Positions 1 through 8,485 of a DNA stretch of 64,000 nt are shown here, piece after piece. The stretch comes from Nonomuraea dietziae (GTDB lineage Bacteria > Actinomycetota > Actinomycetes > Streptosporangiales > Streptosporangiaceae). The translations under genes were made by a program, and so were the position numbers. Every line of letters begins with the position of its first letter. The first letter of the stretch is position 1. The DNA lies in NCBI RefSeq assembly GCF_014195505.1, contig NZ_JACIBV010000001.1, forward strand, positions 682,001-746,000, in the 5' to 3' direction. The notes under the pieces are model-generated. The model had not been told where the DNA came from and searched no databases. It saw only the letters and a program-made list of their open reading frames with translations.

Positions 1-975
1 ACCGTTGCGCGACCGCAGCTCGAAGGCGTAGCCCATGCCCGGGATGCGGGAGTCCTGAGCGTAGTGCTGCTCCTGAAGGCGGCGGGCGAGGTTCCTGCCC
101 AGGCGAGGATCGTCGCGGAGCTGGGCGAGCATGAAACGGCCCATGTCGGCCGGGGTGGAGACGGGGCCGGCTCCGGTGGGGGTCCACGGCGCGTACTGGC
201 CCTTGACGGTGGCGTAGCCGTCTCCGCTCGGGCGGTAGGCGCCGGCGAGGTCGTCGTCCAGCACCGCGGCGTGCGGCACGGCCATGCTGGTGGCGTTCAT
301 CCCGAGCGGCTTGAGGATGTGCTGCTCGACGTACTGCGCGAACGGTTGCCCTGAGGCGGCCTCCACGAGGTGGCCCGCGAGCGCCATGCCGTAGTTGTCG
401 TAGGCGACGCGCGTGCCCGGTGGGCGCACGCGAGGCGGTTGCCGGTCGGCCAGGCTGCGCGACAGCGGGCCGACGTCTTCGGGATCGGCCTCGGCGAGCC
501 CGACGATGTCGTCGTCGAAGCCTGCCGTGTAGGTCAGGAGGTGCTCCAGAGTGACGGGCCGGCCTGGATAGGAGTCCTCGATGGTGAACGAGGTCAGGTA
601 CCGGTTGACGTCCGCTCGCAGATCGAGTTTGCCGTCCTCGACGAGTTGCATAGCCGCCGTGGCGGTGAACAGCTTGGCGAGCGAGCCGGTGAAGAAGCCG
701 GTGCGGCCGGGGTCGATCGGCCGCCCCGTGGCCACGTCGGCGACCCCATATCCCTTGGCGAGGACCGTGCGCCCACCTGAGACCACGACGACCGCCGCAC
801 CGGGGATGCGGTCCCTTACCAACTGCTCGGGGACGACACGGTCGACCAACTCGGCCAGCCCCGGCAGATCGACCTGCCCTGGGGTCGGCTCGACGGCCGA
901 CAGGGCGGGTCCCGAGGTGAGGATCGCGGCGCCGGCCAGCGCCGTCGCCAGGATGCGAAGGAGGTGGGCTTTCAT
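1..975 (-). CDS. Serine hydrolase, beta-lactamase/D,D-peptidase fold, secreted; C-terminus outside window
   Basis: Reading the minus strand from the ATG at 975 gives 325 codons with no stop before the window edge, so the gene is cut. It starts with a Lys/Arg-poor signal peptide (about residues 1-27, ending near ALSAVE). The class C beta-lactamase/D-Ala-D-Ala carboxypeptidase signature is present: Ser98-x-x-Lys101 (SLAK) and Tyr192-Asp-Asn194 (YDN). An AGGAGG-type ribosome site sits just before the start. The family covers peptidases, esterases and lactamases acting outside the membrane, so the substrate cannot be named. It is divergent from the sensor kinase, 102 bp away. Confidence 0.88.
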   Translation of the reverse strand, partial: MKAHLLRILATALAGAAILTSGPALSAVEPTPGQVDLPGLAELVDRVVPEQLVRDRIPGAAVVVVSGGRTVLAKGYGVADVATGRPIDPGRTGFFTGSLAKLFTATAAMQLVEDGKLDLRADVNRYLTSFTIEDSYPGRPVTLEHLLTYTAGFDDDIVGLAEADPEDVGPLSRSLADRQPPRVRPPGTRVAYDNYGMALAGHLVEAASGQPFAQYVEQHILKPLGMNATSMAVPHAAVLDDDLAGAYRPSGDGYATVKGQYAPWTPTGAGPVSTPADMGRFMLAQLRDDPRLGRNLARRLQEQHYAQDSRIPGMGYAFELRSRNG

Positions 976-1063
976 GGAGTCGACCCTGCCGACCTGGGGC
1001 GATGCCGGGCCAGTGTCAGGAGCACCGGCACCGCATGCGAAACGCATAATCAGTACATATCGG

Positions 1064-1069
1064 TAAGAT
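1064..1069 (+). promoter_or_regulatory. Possible -10 element (TAAGAT) of a leaderless kinase mRNA
   Basis: TAAGAT lies 8 bp before the GTG used as kinase start, and there is no ribosome-binding sequence between them. That layout is typical of leaderless actinobacterial messages. No convincing -35 was found, so this is only a candidate. Confidence 0.35.
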
Positions 1070-1077
1070 CCTCCGCT

Positions 1078-2784
1078 GTGACGGTCATCCTGGTGATCCT
1101 GGCAGCCGTGGTGTTCGACCCTCTGGCCCCACTGCCCAGCGTTCCTGCGGCCGCCATGGTCACCCTGCAGATCGTGCACAGCCTGCCGCGCCTGCGCCGC
1201 CTGCGCGGTCCGTGGACCCTCGCCGCCCAAGGCCTGCTGTTCCCGTGGGCAGGGCAGGGCGCCCCCGGGTTGCTCGCCGCCTCCGCGCTCCTGATCGCGC
1301 GAGGCCCCCTGCGCTGGGTGCTGTTCTGCGCCGTCGTGGCCGCTGCAGGCCTGCTGAACACGGCCGACGCCTACACCTGCGTGAACGCCATGGTGAACGC
1401 GCTCACCCAGGGACTGGTCCTGTTCGGCGTCACCCGCCTGAACGATCTGCGCACCCAACTGCACGCCGCCCGCCACGAACTTGCCGAGGCGTCGGTCGCC
1501 GAGGAACGCGAGCGTGCCTCCCGCGACCTCGAGAGCGTCCTGGGCTCCAGCCTGTCGGCCATCATCACCTTGGCGGCGCAGGGGCGCACCGGCGACATCC
1601 TCACCCTGGCCCGGCGCGCCGCCGCACGCGCTCGGCAGGCTCCCCCCGCCCCGGCGCAGCCGTCTTTCGACGACCTCACGCCCAGACTGGCGGTCCCCAT
1701 CCTGGTGGCCGCGCACCTGGGTTTCCTGACCGTCACAGCGGTGTTCCTGTGGCGGGCGGCTCTGCCTCCCGCCGTCCTGGCCATCGGCCTGCCGGCCGTG
1801 GTCGTCGTCACGCTCCTGCAGCTCCACCACTCGTTGCCCCGGCCGCCCGGTGTCCGGCCCCGGCACGCCGGGTGGACGCTTCCGCTGCAGTTCGTCCTCA
1901 TCCTGGTGCCGCTGTTCCTGCCGGACCGCCCCTACCCGCAGTTGATCGGCTTCGCCGCGGGCTCGCTCCTCATCCTGTGGACCCGCTGGGCGGCCTTCCC
2001 CGCGGTCGGCGCCATGCTGCTGGCGACGGCCGCCACGATGGCGCTACGCGGTGTCCCCCCGGCCGACAACCTCTACTGGACGCTGAACGCGCTGGCCATA
2101 GCGGTCATGTTCCACGGCCTGGCGCTGCACACCGACATGGTCACCCAGGTGCGCCAGGCACGCCTCTCCCTGGCCGGGATCGCGCTGGCAAGGGAGCGCC
2201 GCCGCATCTCCAGGGACGTCCACGATCTGCTCGGTTACAGCCTGTCGGCCATCGTGGTGAAGGGGGAACTGGCCGTCCACGTCCCCGAGCGGGCCGCCGA
2301 GCAGCTCGCCGACATCACCCGCATCGCCGAGCGCGCCCTCACCGACCTGGCCGCCGTTCCGGGCGACAGCGGTCACGCGCTGTCGCTGGGAACCGAGCTG
2401 GCCTCCGCTCGTGAGGTGCTGTCCGCCGCGGGCGCGACCGTCCACGCCGATCCCTTCGTCGAGCTGCCAGGGGAGATCGACGCGCTGCTGGCCACCGTCC
2501 TGCGAGAGGCGGTCACCAACGTCCTGCGTCACAGCCGCGCCCGGCACTGCCGCATCGAGCTCACCCGGCAGAACGCCACCGCACGCCTGCGGATCACCAA
2601 CGACGGTGTCGGCGAAGCCACCGCGCCGCCCGGTCAGGGCCTGACGAATCTGGCCCAGCGGGTGACCGCGCTGGGCGGCACCCTGCGGACGGCGCGCGTG
2701 CCGGGAGGCTACGAGCTCCTCGTCCTACAGCCAACCGGCCTCGGTCGCGATCCGGACGGCGTCAAGACGGTTGCGCGCGTCTAG
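1078..2784 (+). CDS. DesK/NarX-type sensor histidine kinase with duplicated sensor half
   Basis: The protein has 568 residues. The GTG at 1078 was chosen because hydrophobic sequence (VILVILAAVVF) begins there; upstream codons are unlikely to be coding. The C-terminal half has several membrane segments, a HisKA_3 motif RDVHDLLG with phospho-acceptor His382, then an ATP-binding domain (N box REAVTNVLRHS, NDG, GQGLTNL). The N-terminal half repeats the plan, membrane segments followed by RDLESVLGSSLSAII, but His is replaced by Glu152 and no ATPase domain follows. The protein thus looks like a tandem duplication with one dead DHp. Its last 20 codons overlap the convergent response-regulator gene by 60 bp, so the tail is probably a readthrough extension. 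Confidence 0.9.
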   Translation: MTVILVILAAVVFDPLAPLPSVPAAAMVTLQIVHSLPRLRRLRGPWTLAAQGLLFPWAGQGAPGLLAASALLIARGPLRWVLFCAVVAAAGLLNTADAYTCVNAMVNALTQGLVLFGVTRLNDLRTQLHAARHELAEASVAEERERASRDLESVLGSSLSAIITLAAQGRTGDILTLARRAAARARQAPPAPAQPSFDDLTPRLAVPILVAAHLGFLTVTAVFLWRAALPPAVLAIGLPAVVVVTLLQLHHSLPRPPGVRPRHAGWTLPLQFVLILVPLFLPDRPYPQLIGFAAGSLLILWTRWAAFPAVGAMLLATAATMALRGVPPADNLYWTLNALAIAVMFHGLALHTDMVTQVRQARLSLAGIALARERRRISRDVHDLLGYSLSAIVVKGELAVHVPERAAEQLADITRIAERALTDLAAVPGDSGHALSLGTELASAREVLSAAGATVHADPFVELPGEIDALLATVLREAVTNVLRHSRARHCRIELTRQNATARLRITNDGVGEATAPPGQGLTNLAQRVTALGGTLRTARVPGGYELLVLQPTGLGRDPDGVKTVARV

Positions 2785-3333
2785 CTTGGTGACGATCGCG
2801 CCCAGGTAGTTGCGCACCGTCCCCTTCGACAGGAACAACGTCGAGGCGATCACCGCGGGCTCCACGCCGTCGGCTGCCAGCCGCAGCACCTCGATCTCCC
2901 TGGCGCTCAGGGGGTTGGGCCTGCCCATGATCGCCTGCGCGGCAAGCTCCGGGTCGAGCACGCGCTCTCCCGCGGCCACCCGCCGGATCGCCTCGGCCAG
3001 TTGGGCGGGCGGCGCGTCCTTGAGCATGAACCCACTGACCTCGGACGACAGCGCCTTGCGCAACGTCTCAGGACGCCCCACCGACGTGAGGATCACCACT
3101 CGGCACTCGGGAAGCCGCTCCGCCAGCACCCCTGCCGCGGCGAGCCCGTCCATCTCGCCTGGCATGTGTACATCGAGCACCGCCACGTCCGGCCGCTGCT
3201 CCAGGGCTGCCGTCACCGCCGCTTTCCCCGACGCGACCTCCGCCACGACGGTCAGGTCGCTCTCCAGCCCCAGCAGCGCGACGATGGCCCCGCGGATGAG
3301 GTCCATGTCCTCCGCCAGCAGTACCCGAATCAC
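2725..3333 (-). CDS. NarL/LuxR-family response regulator, probable partner of the upstream kinase
   Basis: The protein has 202 residues. The GTG at 3333 is chosen because AAGGAG precedes it by 7 nt and the receiver domain starts at once (IRVLLAEDMD). The phospho-acceptor is Asp54 (VLDVHMP), with the conserved Lys in MLKDAPP. The C-terminal HTH_LUXR begins PLSAREIEVLRL and ends in the usual LDARNRLDAV...GWL. It should activate transcription when phosphorylated by a HisKA_3 kinase. It is tail-to-tail with the kinase rather than downstream in one operon, which is unusual for this pair. Confidence 0.92.
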   Translation of the reverse strand: MIRVLLAEDMDLIRGAIVALLGLESDLTVVAEVASGKAAVTAALEQRPDVAVLDVHMPGEMDGLAAAGVLAERLPECRVVILTSVGRPETLRKALSSEVSGFMLKDAPPAQLAEAIRRVAAGERVLDPELAAQAIMGRPNPLSAREIEVLRLAADGVEPAVIASTLFLSKGTVRNYLGAIVTKLDARNRLDAVRIATEAGWL

Positions 3334-3480
3334 GATCGCTCCTTCACCTCTGCACCGGCCGCTCATCATCCGCCGTGCGACCGGACGCCGGCGCATCGGG
3401 GGTCGGCCCGCGCGCTCATCCGCGCGTCGAGTCCGGTTCGGCTTACACGCACCAAATGAGTCGTCGTCTTAGACTCCCCG

Positions 3481-3500
3481 CCCCCCGCGGCTCTGGGGGG
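3481..3500 (-). terminator. GC hairpin downstream of the LysR gene
   Basis: CCCCCC and GGGGGG arms are separated by 8 nt, 33 bp beyond the LysR stop codon on the minus strand. There is no U-tract, as usual in high-GC actinomycetes. Confidence 0.4.
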
Positions 3501-3532
3501 TGTGGTCCTGGCAGTACGGCGGGGTTCGCTGT

Positions 3533-4414
3533 TCAGGGACGGGCTGCGGCGTACAGGATGTCGCGCATGCCGGGCAGCGACTCCCGGTCTTCTCGCCACA
3601 CGAGCCGCAGGCTGAGATCCGGGAGCGGAAGGTCGAGCGGGACCAGGGCGCCGGAGCGGAGGCTGTCGGCGACCGCGAACCGGGGGAGCAGCGAGATGCC
3701 GAGCCCGTGCTCGGCCCATGCGCGCATCACCGGGACGCCTCCGGCTTTGATCCGCCGGGGGCCCGAACCGAGGATCTTCTTCCCTGCCATCCAGAACGAG
3801 CACTCCGGCACGTTGACCAGGAGCCGCTCGTGCTCCAGGTCACCGGGTGTCAGAGCGGCGCGGGCGGCGAGCGGATGGGCGGGTGCGGCCACCAGCGCGA
3901 GGGGCACCGGGTCGAGGTCGATGAAGGCGAGCGGTCCTGCGGGGGCGGGGAAGCCGAGTCCGCCGACGTCGTCACCGGAGTCGAGCAGCAGGGCGGCCTC
4001 CAGGCGTCCGTCGATCACGTCCGCCAGGAGGCCGTCGCGGGCGCGTTCGGTGTGCACCTCGACCTCGATGTCGGGACGGCGTTCGGCGAATCGGGCCAGG
4101 ACCTGGGGCACGTAGGAGCCGGCGAGCGTTTCCAGCGCGCCGAGACGCAGCAGCCGCCGTTCGGCTCTGACGTCGCGGACGGCCTGCTCGGCCTGGTCGA
4201 GCAGGGAGCGCGCCCACCCCTGCAGCCGCTGTCCTGCGGGGGTGAGGTCCATTCCCCTGGGACCGCGCACGAACAGGGCCACGCCGAGCATTCCCTCGAG
4301 GGCGCGGATCTGCTGGGAGACGGACGAGGGGGCGAGGTCGAGCGCGACGGCGGCGTCGGTCACGGTCCGATGCCTGACGACCGCCTCGAAGGTTCTGAGC
4401 TGGCGGAACTCCAC
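3533..4414 (-). CDS. LysR-family transcriptional regulator
   Basis: The protein has 293 residues from the GTG at 4414. It opens with the LysR winged helix (VEFRQLRTFEAVVRHRTVTD, then SSVSQQIRALE) and continues into a periplasmic-binding-protein-like effector domain. No strong ribosome site is visible, so the start is set by alignment to the family. Longer in-frame starts up to 4576 exist but read low-complexity sequence. It is divergent from the MFS gene, and a 19-bp palindrome lies 22 bp upstream of its start. It most likely controls itself and the exporter in response to a small molecule that cannot be identified here. Confidence 0.9.
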   Translation of the reverse strand: MEFRQLRTFEAVVRHRTVTDAAVALDLAPSSVSQQIRALEGMLGVALFVRGPRGMDLTPAGQRLQGWARSLLDQAEQAVRDVRAERRLLRLGALETLAGSYVPQVLARFAERRPDIEVEVHTERARDGLLADVIDGRLEAALLLDSGDDVGGLGFPAPAGPLAFIDLDPVPLALVAAPAHPLAARAALTPGDLEHERLLVNVPECSFWMAGKKILGSGPRRIKAGGVPVMRAWAEHGLGISLLPRFAVADSLRSGALVPLDLPLPDLSLRLVWREDRESLPGMRDILYAAARP

Positions 4415-4435
4415 GCGGAGAGGAACCGCGTGGAG

Positions 4436-4454
4436 CGTTCGGGAATTCCGAACG
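4436..4454. promoter_or_regulatory. LysR-type operator between LysR and MFS genes
   Basis: CGTTCGG-GAATT-CCGAACG is a perfect 7-bp inverted repeat with a 5-bp centre. It contains the T-N11-A signature expected for LysR proteins. It lies 22 bp from the LysR start and about 94 bp from the MFS start. Confidence 0.65.
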
Positions 4455-4547
4455 GGACGTGCGGCTGTGGCGGTGGAGCCGTGGGCCTGCGGAACGCACA
4501 GTGGGTCGCCTCCTCTCCATCTTTTGTCTTCGGGAGCTGTCTCGGAC

Positions 4548-5906
4548 ATGACCCTTGTGAACTCACCCATGCCCATGTCGGGGAACCGCCGTCCGCGCCA
4601 GGGGAGCGCTCGCGCGCTGGCGGGCCTCTCGCTGGGCTACTTCATGGTGCTGCTGGACATGACGGTGCTGTCGGTCGCCGAACCCGATCTGGCGTCGTCT
4701 CTGGAGACCTCGATGGCCGGGCTGCAGTGGGCGACCACCGGCTATACCGTGGCGTTCGCCGCCCTGCTGCTGTCGGCGGGGGCGGCGGCGGACCGCTTCG
4801 GTGCCGAGCGGCTCTTCCGCGCCGGGATCACGGTCTTCACGCTGGCGTCCCTGCTCAGCGCGTTCGCCCCCGGACTGTCGGCACTGGTCCTCCTGCGCGT
4901 GATTCTCGGCGCCGCCGCGGCGGCGTGCGTGCCCGCCTCGATGGCGATGATCGCTCAGCTCTACCCGGAGCCGGCGGCGCGGGCGCGCGCGGTGTCGGCA
5001 TGGGCCGCGATCAGTGGTGCGGCCGTCGCAGCGGGTCCGCTCGCGGGCGGCGCGCTGGTCGGCGTGGCAGGATGGCGCTCCATCTTCCTCGTCAACGTGC
5101 CCATCGGCCTGGCGGTGCTGACCCTGACACTGGGCCGGGCGGTGGCCTGCCCGCGCAGTGAGCGCAGGATCGACTGGGTCGCACAGGCGGCGGCCGCCGC
5201 GGTGCTGGCCCTGTTCACAGACGCGCTGATCGCCGCCGGTGCGCAGGACTGGGCCCACGCCGTGTGGTCGTCGGTGGGGCTCGGTGTGTCTTTCGCGGCC
5301 TTCCACGGCCTGGAGCGTCGCAGCAAGGCGCCGGTCGTGAACCGGGCTCTGACGCGGTCAGGCCGGGTACGTGCCGGACTGCTGGCCGCCGCGGCCGTGA
5401 ACTTCGCGTTGGCGGGGAGTCTTTTCGTCCTGCCGCTGCTGTTGCAGCGGGAGTGGCACCTCAGCCCGCTGCAGACGGGGCTGGCGTTCCTGCCGCTGAC
5501 CGTTCCCTTCGCCGCCAATCCGCCGTTCACAGGCAAGATCGTGGCACGGGTGGGTCCACGCCCTCCGATCCTGGCCGGTTTGGTGATGCTGGCCGTCGGC
5601 GGAGCCGTTATGGCCGGCGCGGTCTTCGCAGGCGGAGGGTACCCGTGGCTCGCGGTGGGCCTCATGATGAGCGGCCTGGGCGTCTCCTACGCCTTGCCCG
5701 CCCTGGTGGCGGCCCTGGTCAGCGTCGCCCCGGCGGGGACGACCGGCGCGGTGGGCGGCCTGCTCAACGCCGTGCGCCAGGTCGGCGCCACCCTCGGCGT
5801 CGCCGTCATGGGCGCCGCCGTCGCGGCGGGCACGGGGTGGGCCCTGCTGGTGTCGTCCGCGGTCTGCGCCATCGCCTGGTTCGTGTTCGCTCTCACGCGC
5901 CGATGA
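4548..5906 (+). CDS. MFS drug exporter, DHA2 (14-TM) type
   Basis: The protein has about 452 residues from the ATG at 4548; ATGs at 4569 and 4575 are also possible. TM1 carries the DHA2 acidic signature (MVLLDMTVLSVAEPDL). The loop AADRFGAERLF resembles motif A, and GPLAGGALVG matches the antiporter motif C region. The family exports hydrophobic drugs or metabolites against protons. It is divergent from a LysR gene with a shared operator, so substrate-inducible efflux is the simplest reading. It converges on the sigma factor gene, with a hairpin between. Confidence 0.9.
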   Translation: MTLVNSPMPMSGNRRPRQGSARALAGLSLGYFMVLLDMTVLSVAEPDLASSLETSMAGLQWATTGYTVAFAALLLSAGAAADRFGAERLFRAGITVFTLASLLSAFAPGLSALVLLRVILGAAAAACVPASMAMIAQLYPEPAARARAVSAWAAISGAAVAAGPLAGGALVGVAGWRSIFLVNVPIGLAVLTLTLGRAVACPRSERRIDWVAQAAAAAVLALFTDALIAAGAQDWAHAVWSSVGLGVSFAAFHGLERRSKAPVVNRALTRSGRVRAGLLAAAAVNFALAGSLFVLPLLLQREWHLSPLQTGLAFLPLTVPFAANPPFTGKIVARVGPRPPILAGLVMLAVGGAVMAGAVFAGGGYPWLAVGLMMSGLGVSYALPALVAALVSVAPAGTTGAVGGLLNAVRQVGATLGVAVMGAAVAAGTGWALLVSSAVCAIAWFVFALTRR

Positions 5907-5938
5907 GACGAGCGGCGCCAGCGGCACACCTGACAGAC

Positions 5939-5978
5939 GCGCCGCCGGCCGGTCTGCTCCCGCGGCGGCGGGCGGCGC
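5939..5978. terminator. Bidirectional hairpin between convergent MFS and sigma genes
   Basis: GCGCCGCC (5939-5946) pairs with GGCGGCGC (5971-5978). It sits between the two convergent stop codons and can serve both. Confidence 0.5.
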
Positions 5979-5979
5979 C

Positions 5980-7218
5980 TCAGCCCGAAGAGTGCGAAGC
6001 CGCCTCGTCGGCCCGATCGAGCAGGGCGCGCCGTTCGGGTTCGGAGTGGGCGACGGCGGCGGCCTGCCGGAACAGGGCCGCGGCCCGCTCGCGCTGGCCC
6101 TGCCGGGCGAGGAGGTCCGCTTCGGCCGCCACGGCCAGCGGGTAGCCGTCCAGCGCGCCGCCCGCGCGGGCCTGGGCGAGCAGGGCGAGACCGACCGCGG
6201 GCCCGTGCGCGTAGCCGTGCGCGACGGCGCGGTTCAGCTCGATCACCGGCGAGGGCTGGAGCTCTGCCAGCCGGTCGTACCAGGTGGCGATCGCCGGCCA
6301 GTCGGTGGAGTCTGCGGAGGCGGCGGTGGCGTGGCAGGCGGCGATCCTGGCCTGCAGCGCGTACGGCCCTGCTTCTGGCGCGCCGTCGAGGACGCGCAGA
6401 CCCTCGGCGATCGCGGCGTGGTCCCACCGGCGCCGATCCTGCCTGTCCAGGGTGAGCAGGTTGCCCTGTCCATCTCTGCGGGTCTCGCGCCGCGAGTGCT
6501 GGAACAGGAAGAGCGCCAGCAGCGCGGACACCTCGCCCTGGTCGGGCATGAGCCGCCGCAGGAGCCTGGCCAGGCGGATGGCCTCCTCGGCGAACGCGGG
6601 CCGTCCGTCGGCGTTGTAGCCGTGGGTGAACAGCAGGTACAGCACCGCCAGCACGCCGGGCAGCCGCTCGGTGAGCGCAGAACCTGTCGGCACCCCGTAA
6701 GGGATGCCGGCCTCCGCGATCCTCGTCTTGGCCCTGGTCAGGCGCCTGGTCATGGTCGACTCGCTGACCAGAAAGGCCCGCGCGATGTCAGCGGTGGGCA
6801 CCCCGCCGATCGTCCGCAGGGTCAGGGCCACGCGCGCCTCCAGGGCGAGGGCGGGGTGGCAGCAGGTGAAGATGAGCCGCAGCCGGTCGTCCACCACTTC
6901 CTCTCGCGCCGGGGCGGGGCCCTGATCGTTCAGCGCGAGCACCGCCAGCTCGGCCAGCTTGCGGCGTTCGACCGAAGCGCGGCGCAGCACGTCGACCGCG
7001 CGGTTGCGGGCCACCGTCATCAGCCAGCCGCCCGGGTTGCGCGGCACCCCCTCCAGCGGCCACCGCTGCAGCGCGAGCGTCAGCGCCTCCTGGGCACAGT
7101 CCTCGGCCAGCGTCCAGTCGCCGGTGACGCGGATCAGCGCCGCCACGATCCGCGCGTACGCGTCCACGCTCGCGGCGGCGACGGCCGAGGCCGTCGCCGC
7201 CGCACGAACATCGGTCAC
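5980..7218 (-). CDS. ECF42-type RNA polymerase sigma factor with C-terminal TPR-like extension
   Basis: The protein has 412 residues, matching the long ECF42 group rather than a normal ECF sigma of about 200. Sigma region 2 is seen as DWTLAEDCAQEALTLALQRW and GWLMTVARNRAVDVLRR; region 4 as GGVPTADIARAFLVSESTMTRRL. The remainder is the helical extension (LRLIFTCCHPAL, LLFTHGYNADGRPAF, IELNRAVAHGYA). The GTG start at 7218 lies 5 bp after the stop of the YCII gene, indicating coupled translation. ECF42 sigmas are known to occur with YCII/DGPF genes and have no classical anti-sigma. A second copy of the module is at 35183-36742. Confidence 0.93.
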   Translation of the reverse strand: MTDVRAAATASAVAAASVDAYARIVAALIRVTGDWTLAEDCAQEALTLALQRWPLEGVPRNPGGWLMTVARNRAVDVLRRASVERRKLAELAVLALNDQGPAPAREEVVDDRLRLIFTCCHPALALEARVALTLRTIGGVPTADIARAFLVSESTMTRRLTRAKTRIAEAGIPYGVPTGSALTERLPGVLAVLYLLFTHGYNADGRPAFAEEAIRLARLLRRLMPDQGEVSALLALFLFQHSRRETRRDGQGNLLTLDRQDRRRWDHAAIAEGLRVLDGAPEAGPYALQARIAACHATAASADSTDWPAIATWYDRLAELQPSPVIELNRAVAHGYAHGPAVGLALLAQARAGGALDGYPLAVAAEADLLARQGQRERAAALFRQAAAVAHSEPERRALLDRADEAASHSSG

Positions 7219-7223
7219 GCCGG

Positions 7224-7559
7224 TCAATCGTTCAGGTCGGCCAGCGGGCGCAGCTCCAGCCGTCCTGCCCTGGCCATCGGGTGGGCGCGGGCCACCTCGA
7301 TCGCCTCGTCCAGGTCGGCGCACTCCAGCAGGTCGTAGCCCACGATCACCTCCTTGGTCTCCGTGAAGGGGCCGTCGGACACCAGCAGCCTGCCGTCGCG
7401 AACCCTGACCGTCGTGGCCGCCGACGTCGGCGCCAGCGCGCTGCCCTCCAGACGACGACCACGCGCGTCATTGTCCGACACCCACACCTCGATGTCGGGC
7501 TCGGCCGCCTTGTCGGTGTCGGGCTCGGTGTCGGTGCAGACGAACATCATGTACTTCAT
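7224..7559 (-). CDS. YCII/DGPF-domain protein, partner of ECF42 sigma
   Basis: The protein has 111 residues with the diagnostic VSDGPFTETKE segment (DGPF) and the ferredoxin-like start MKYMMFVCTDTE. It is the first gene of the ECF42 module, coupled to the sigma gene by a 5-bp gap. DGPF proteins are probable targets and possibly modulators of ECF42 sigmas; no enzyme reaction can be assigned. Confidence 0.9.
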   Translation of the reverse strand: MKYMMFVCTDTEPDTDKAAEPDIEVWVSDNDARGRRLEGSALAPTSAATTVRVRDGRLLVSDGPFTETKEVIVGYDLLECADLDEAIEVARAHPMARAGRLELRPLADLND

Positions 7560-7676
7560 CGCTGTTCCTCACTCCCGTGAACTCACCACTATGACGAACG
7601 AGCGGCCCGAGTCCGGACAGCGTGGTCGCCGGAGCGCCGGTGGAGGGGCGTCACGAGTGCAGCGGGTGATCATCGC

Positions 7677-8132
7677 CTACGAGGCGGGGCTGGTGCCGCC
7701 GCCCCGCTGAGGCCGTCCGCGCCCGTCCGCGCTCTGCGCGAGACGGCCGAGCACATCGGCCCAGCCGCTGCCGGTCTCCTGTTCGAGCAGGTCGGGAAGG
7801 CCGCTGTGGCGGAGGGTGAGCCGGGTGCCCTCGCCGTCCTGGGTCAGGGTGACCTCGACCCTGGTGGTTCCCGGCGGGATGTCGGGGGCTCCGGGGGTGG
7901 CCTCCCAGCCGAAGGTGAAGACGATCCGCTCGTACGGCACGAGCTCCACGAACCGCCCGTGCATGACGGGGCGTGGGCCTCCGTCCATGTGAACCCGCAG
8001 GGTGCCGCCCGGGCGGGCGTCCAGCTCGGCCGTTCCCCACCACTGGGTCAGGCGGGCAGGATCGGTGAAGAACCGCCACACGGTCTCTGGACCCGCGTGG
8101 ATGTGCAGCGTCTGCTCGATCGTCCTGCTCAC
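7677..8132 (-). CDS. SRPBCC (AHSA1/START-like) ligand-binding protein
   Basis: The protein has 151 residues. It shows the family's N-terminal pattern IEQTLHIHAGPETVWRFFTDPARLTQWWG and the later FTFGWEA and GSGWADVL segments. Start choice is firm: the GTG at 8132 overlaps the TGA of the ArsR gene in a GTGA, so the two are translationally coupled. ArsR-SRPBCC pairs are common in actinomycetes. The SRPBCC cavity probably binds a hydrophobic ligand, but its role is unknown. Confidence 0.9.
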   Translation of the reverse strand: MSRTIEQTLHIHAGPETVWRFFTDPARLTQWWGTAELDARPGGTLRVHMDGGPRPVMHGRFVELVPYERIVFTFGWEATPGAPDIPPGTTRVEVTLTQDGEGTRLTLRHSGLPDLLEQETGSGWADVLGRLAQSADGRGRPQRGGGTSPAS

Positions 8133-8449
8133 AATGACCCTCTCGCGTCCCGGTCCTCTCGCTCGGCCGCCTGCCTGAGGCGGCCGAGCGAGGTGGACCA
8201 CATCGTCTCCAAGAACGTCAGCGCCTCGGTCAGGCCCTCGGGGCGCAGGCGGTAGAAGCGGCGGTTGCCCGCGCGGCGCACCTCGACGAGGCCGGCGGAG
8301 GCCAGGGTCCGCAGATGCTGGGACACCGCGGGGCGGCTGATCTCGGGGAAGCGCTCGGCGATCTCTCCTGCCGGCACCTCCCGCTCCCGCACCAGGTCCA
8401 GGATGGCGCGACGGGTCGGATCGGAGACCGCCCTCAACACCTCGTCCAC
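8129..8449 (-). CDS. ArsR-family transcriptional regulator
   Basis: The protein has 106 residues, a typical winged-helix ArsR: SDPTRRAILDLV, EIAERFPEISRPAVSQHLRTL, then the wing VEVRRAGNRRFYRL. It has no metal-binding cysteine motif, so it belongs to the non-metal group that accompanies SRPBCC proteins. It is divergent from the DUF1579-like gene across an AT-rich stretch with a probable operator. Confidence 0.92.
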   Translation of the reverse strand: MDEVLRAVSDPTRRAILDLVREREVPAGEIAERFPEISRPAVSQHLRTLASAGLVEVRRAGNRRFYRLRPEGLTEALTFLETMWSTSLGRLRQAAEREDRDARGSL

Positions 8450-8485
8450 GCTCGGCCGCCTCCGTTGCGCGCTGCTCGCATTGTA

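Noticed and set aside
3500..5161. Long plus-strand open frame of over 500 codons
   Set aside because: It is antisense to the LysR gene and out of frame with the MFS gene; the sequence is the Gly/Arg-rich shadow usual in high-GC DNA.
7591..7710. Short plus-strand frame beginning MTNERPESGQRGRRSAGG
   Set aside because: Low complexity and partly antisense to the SRPBCC gene; no ribosome site.
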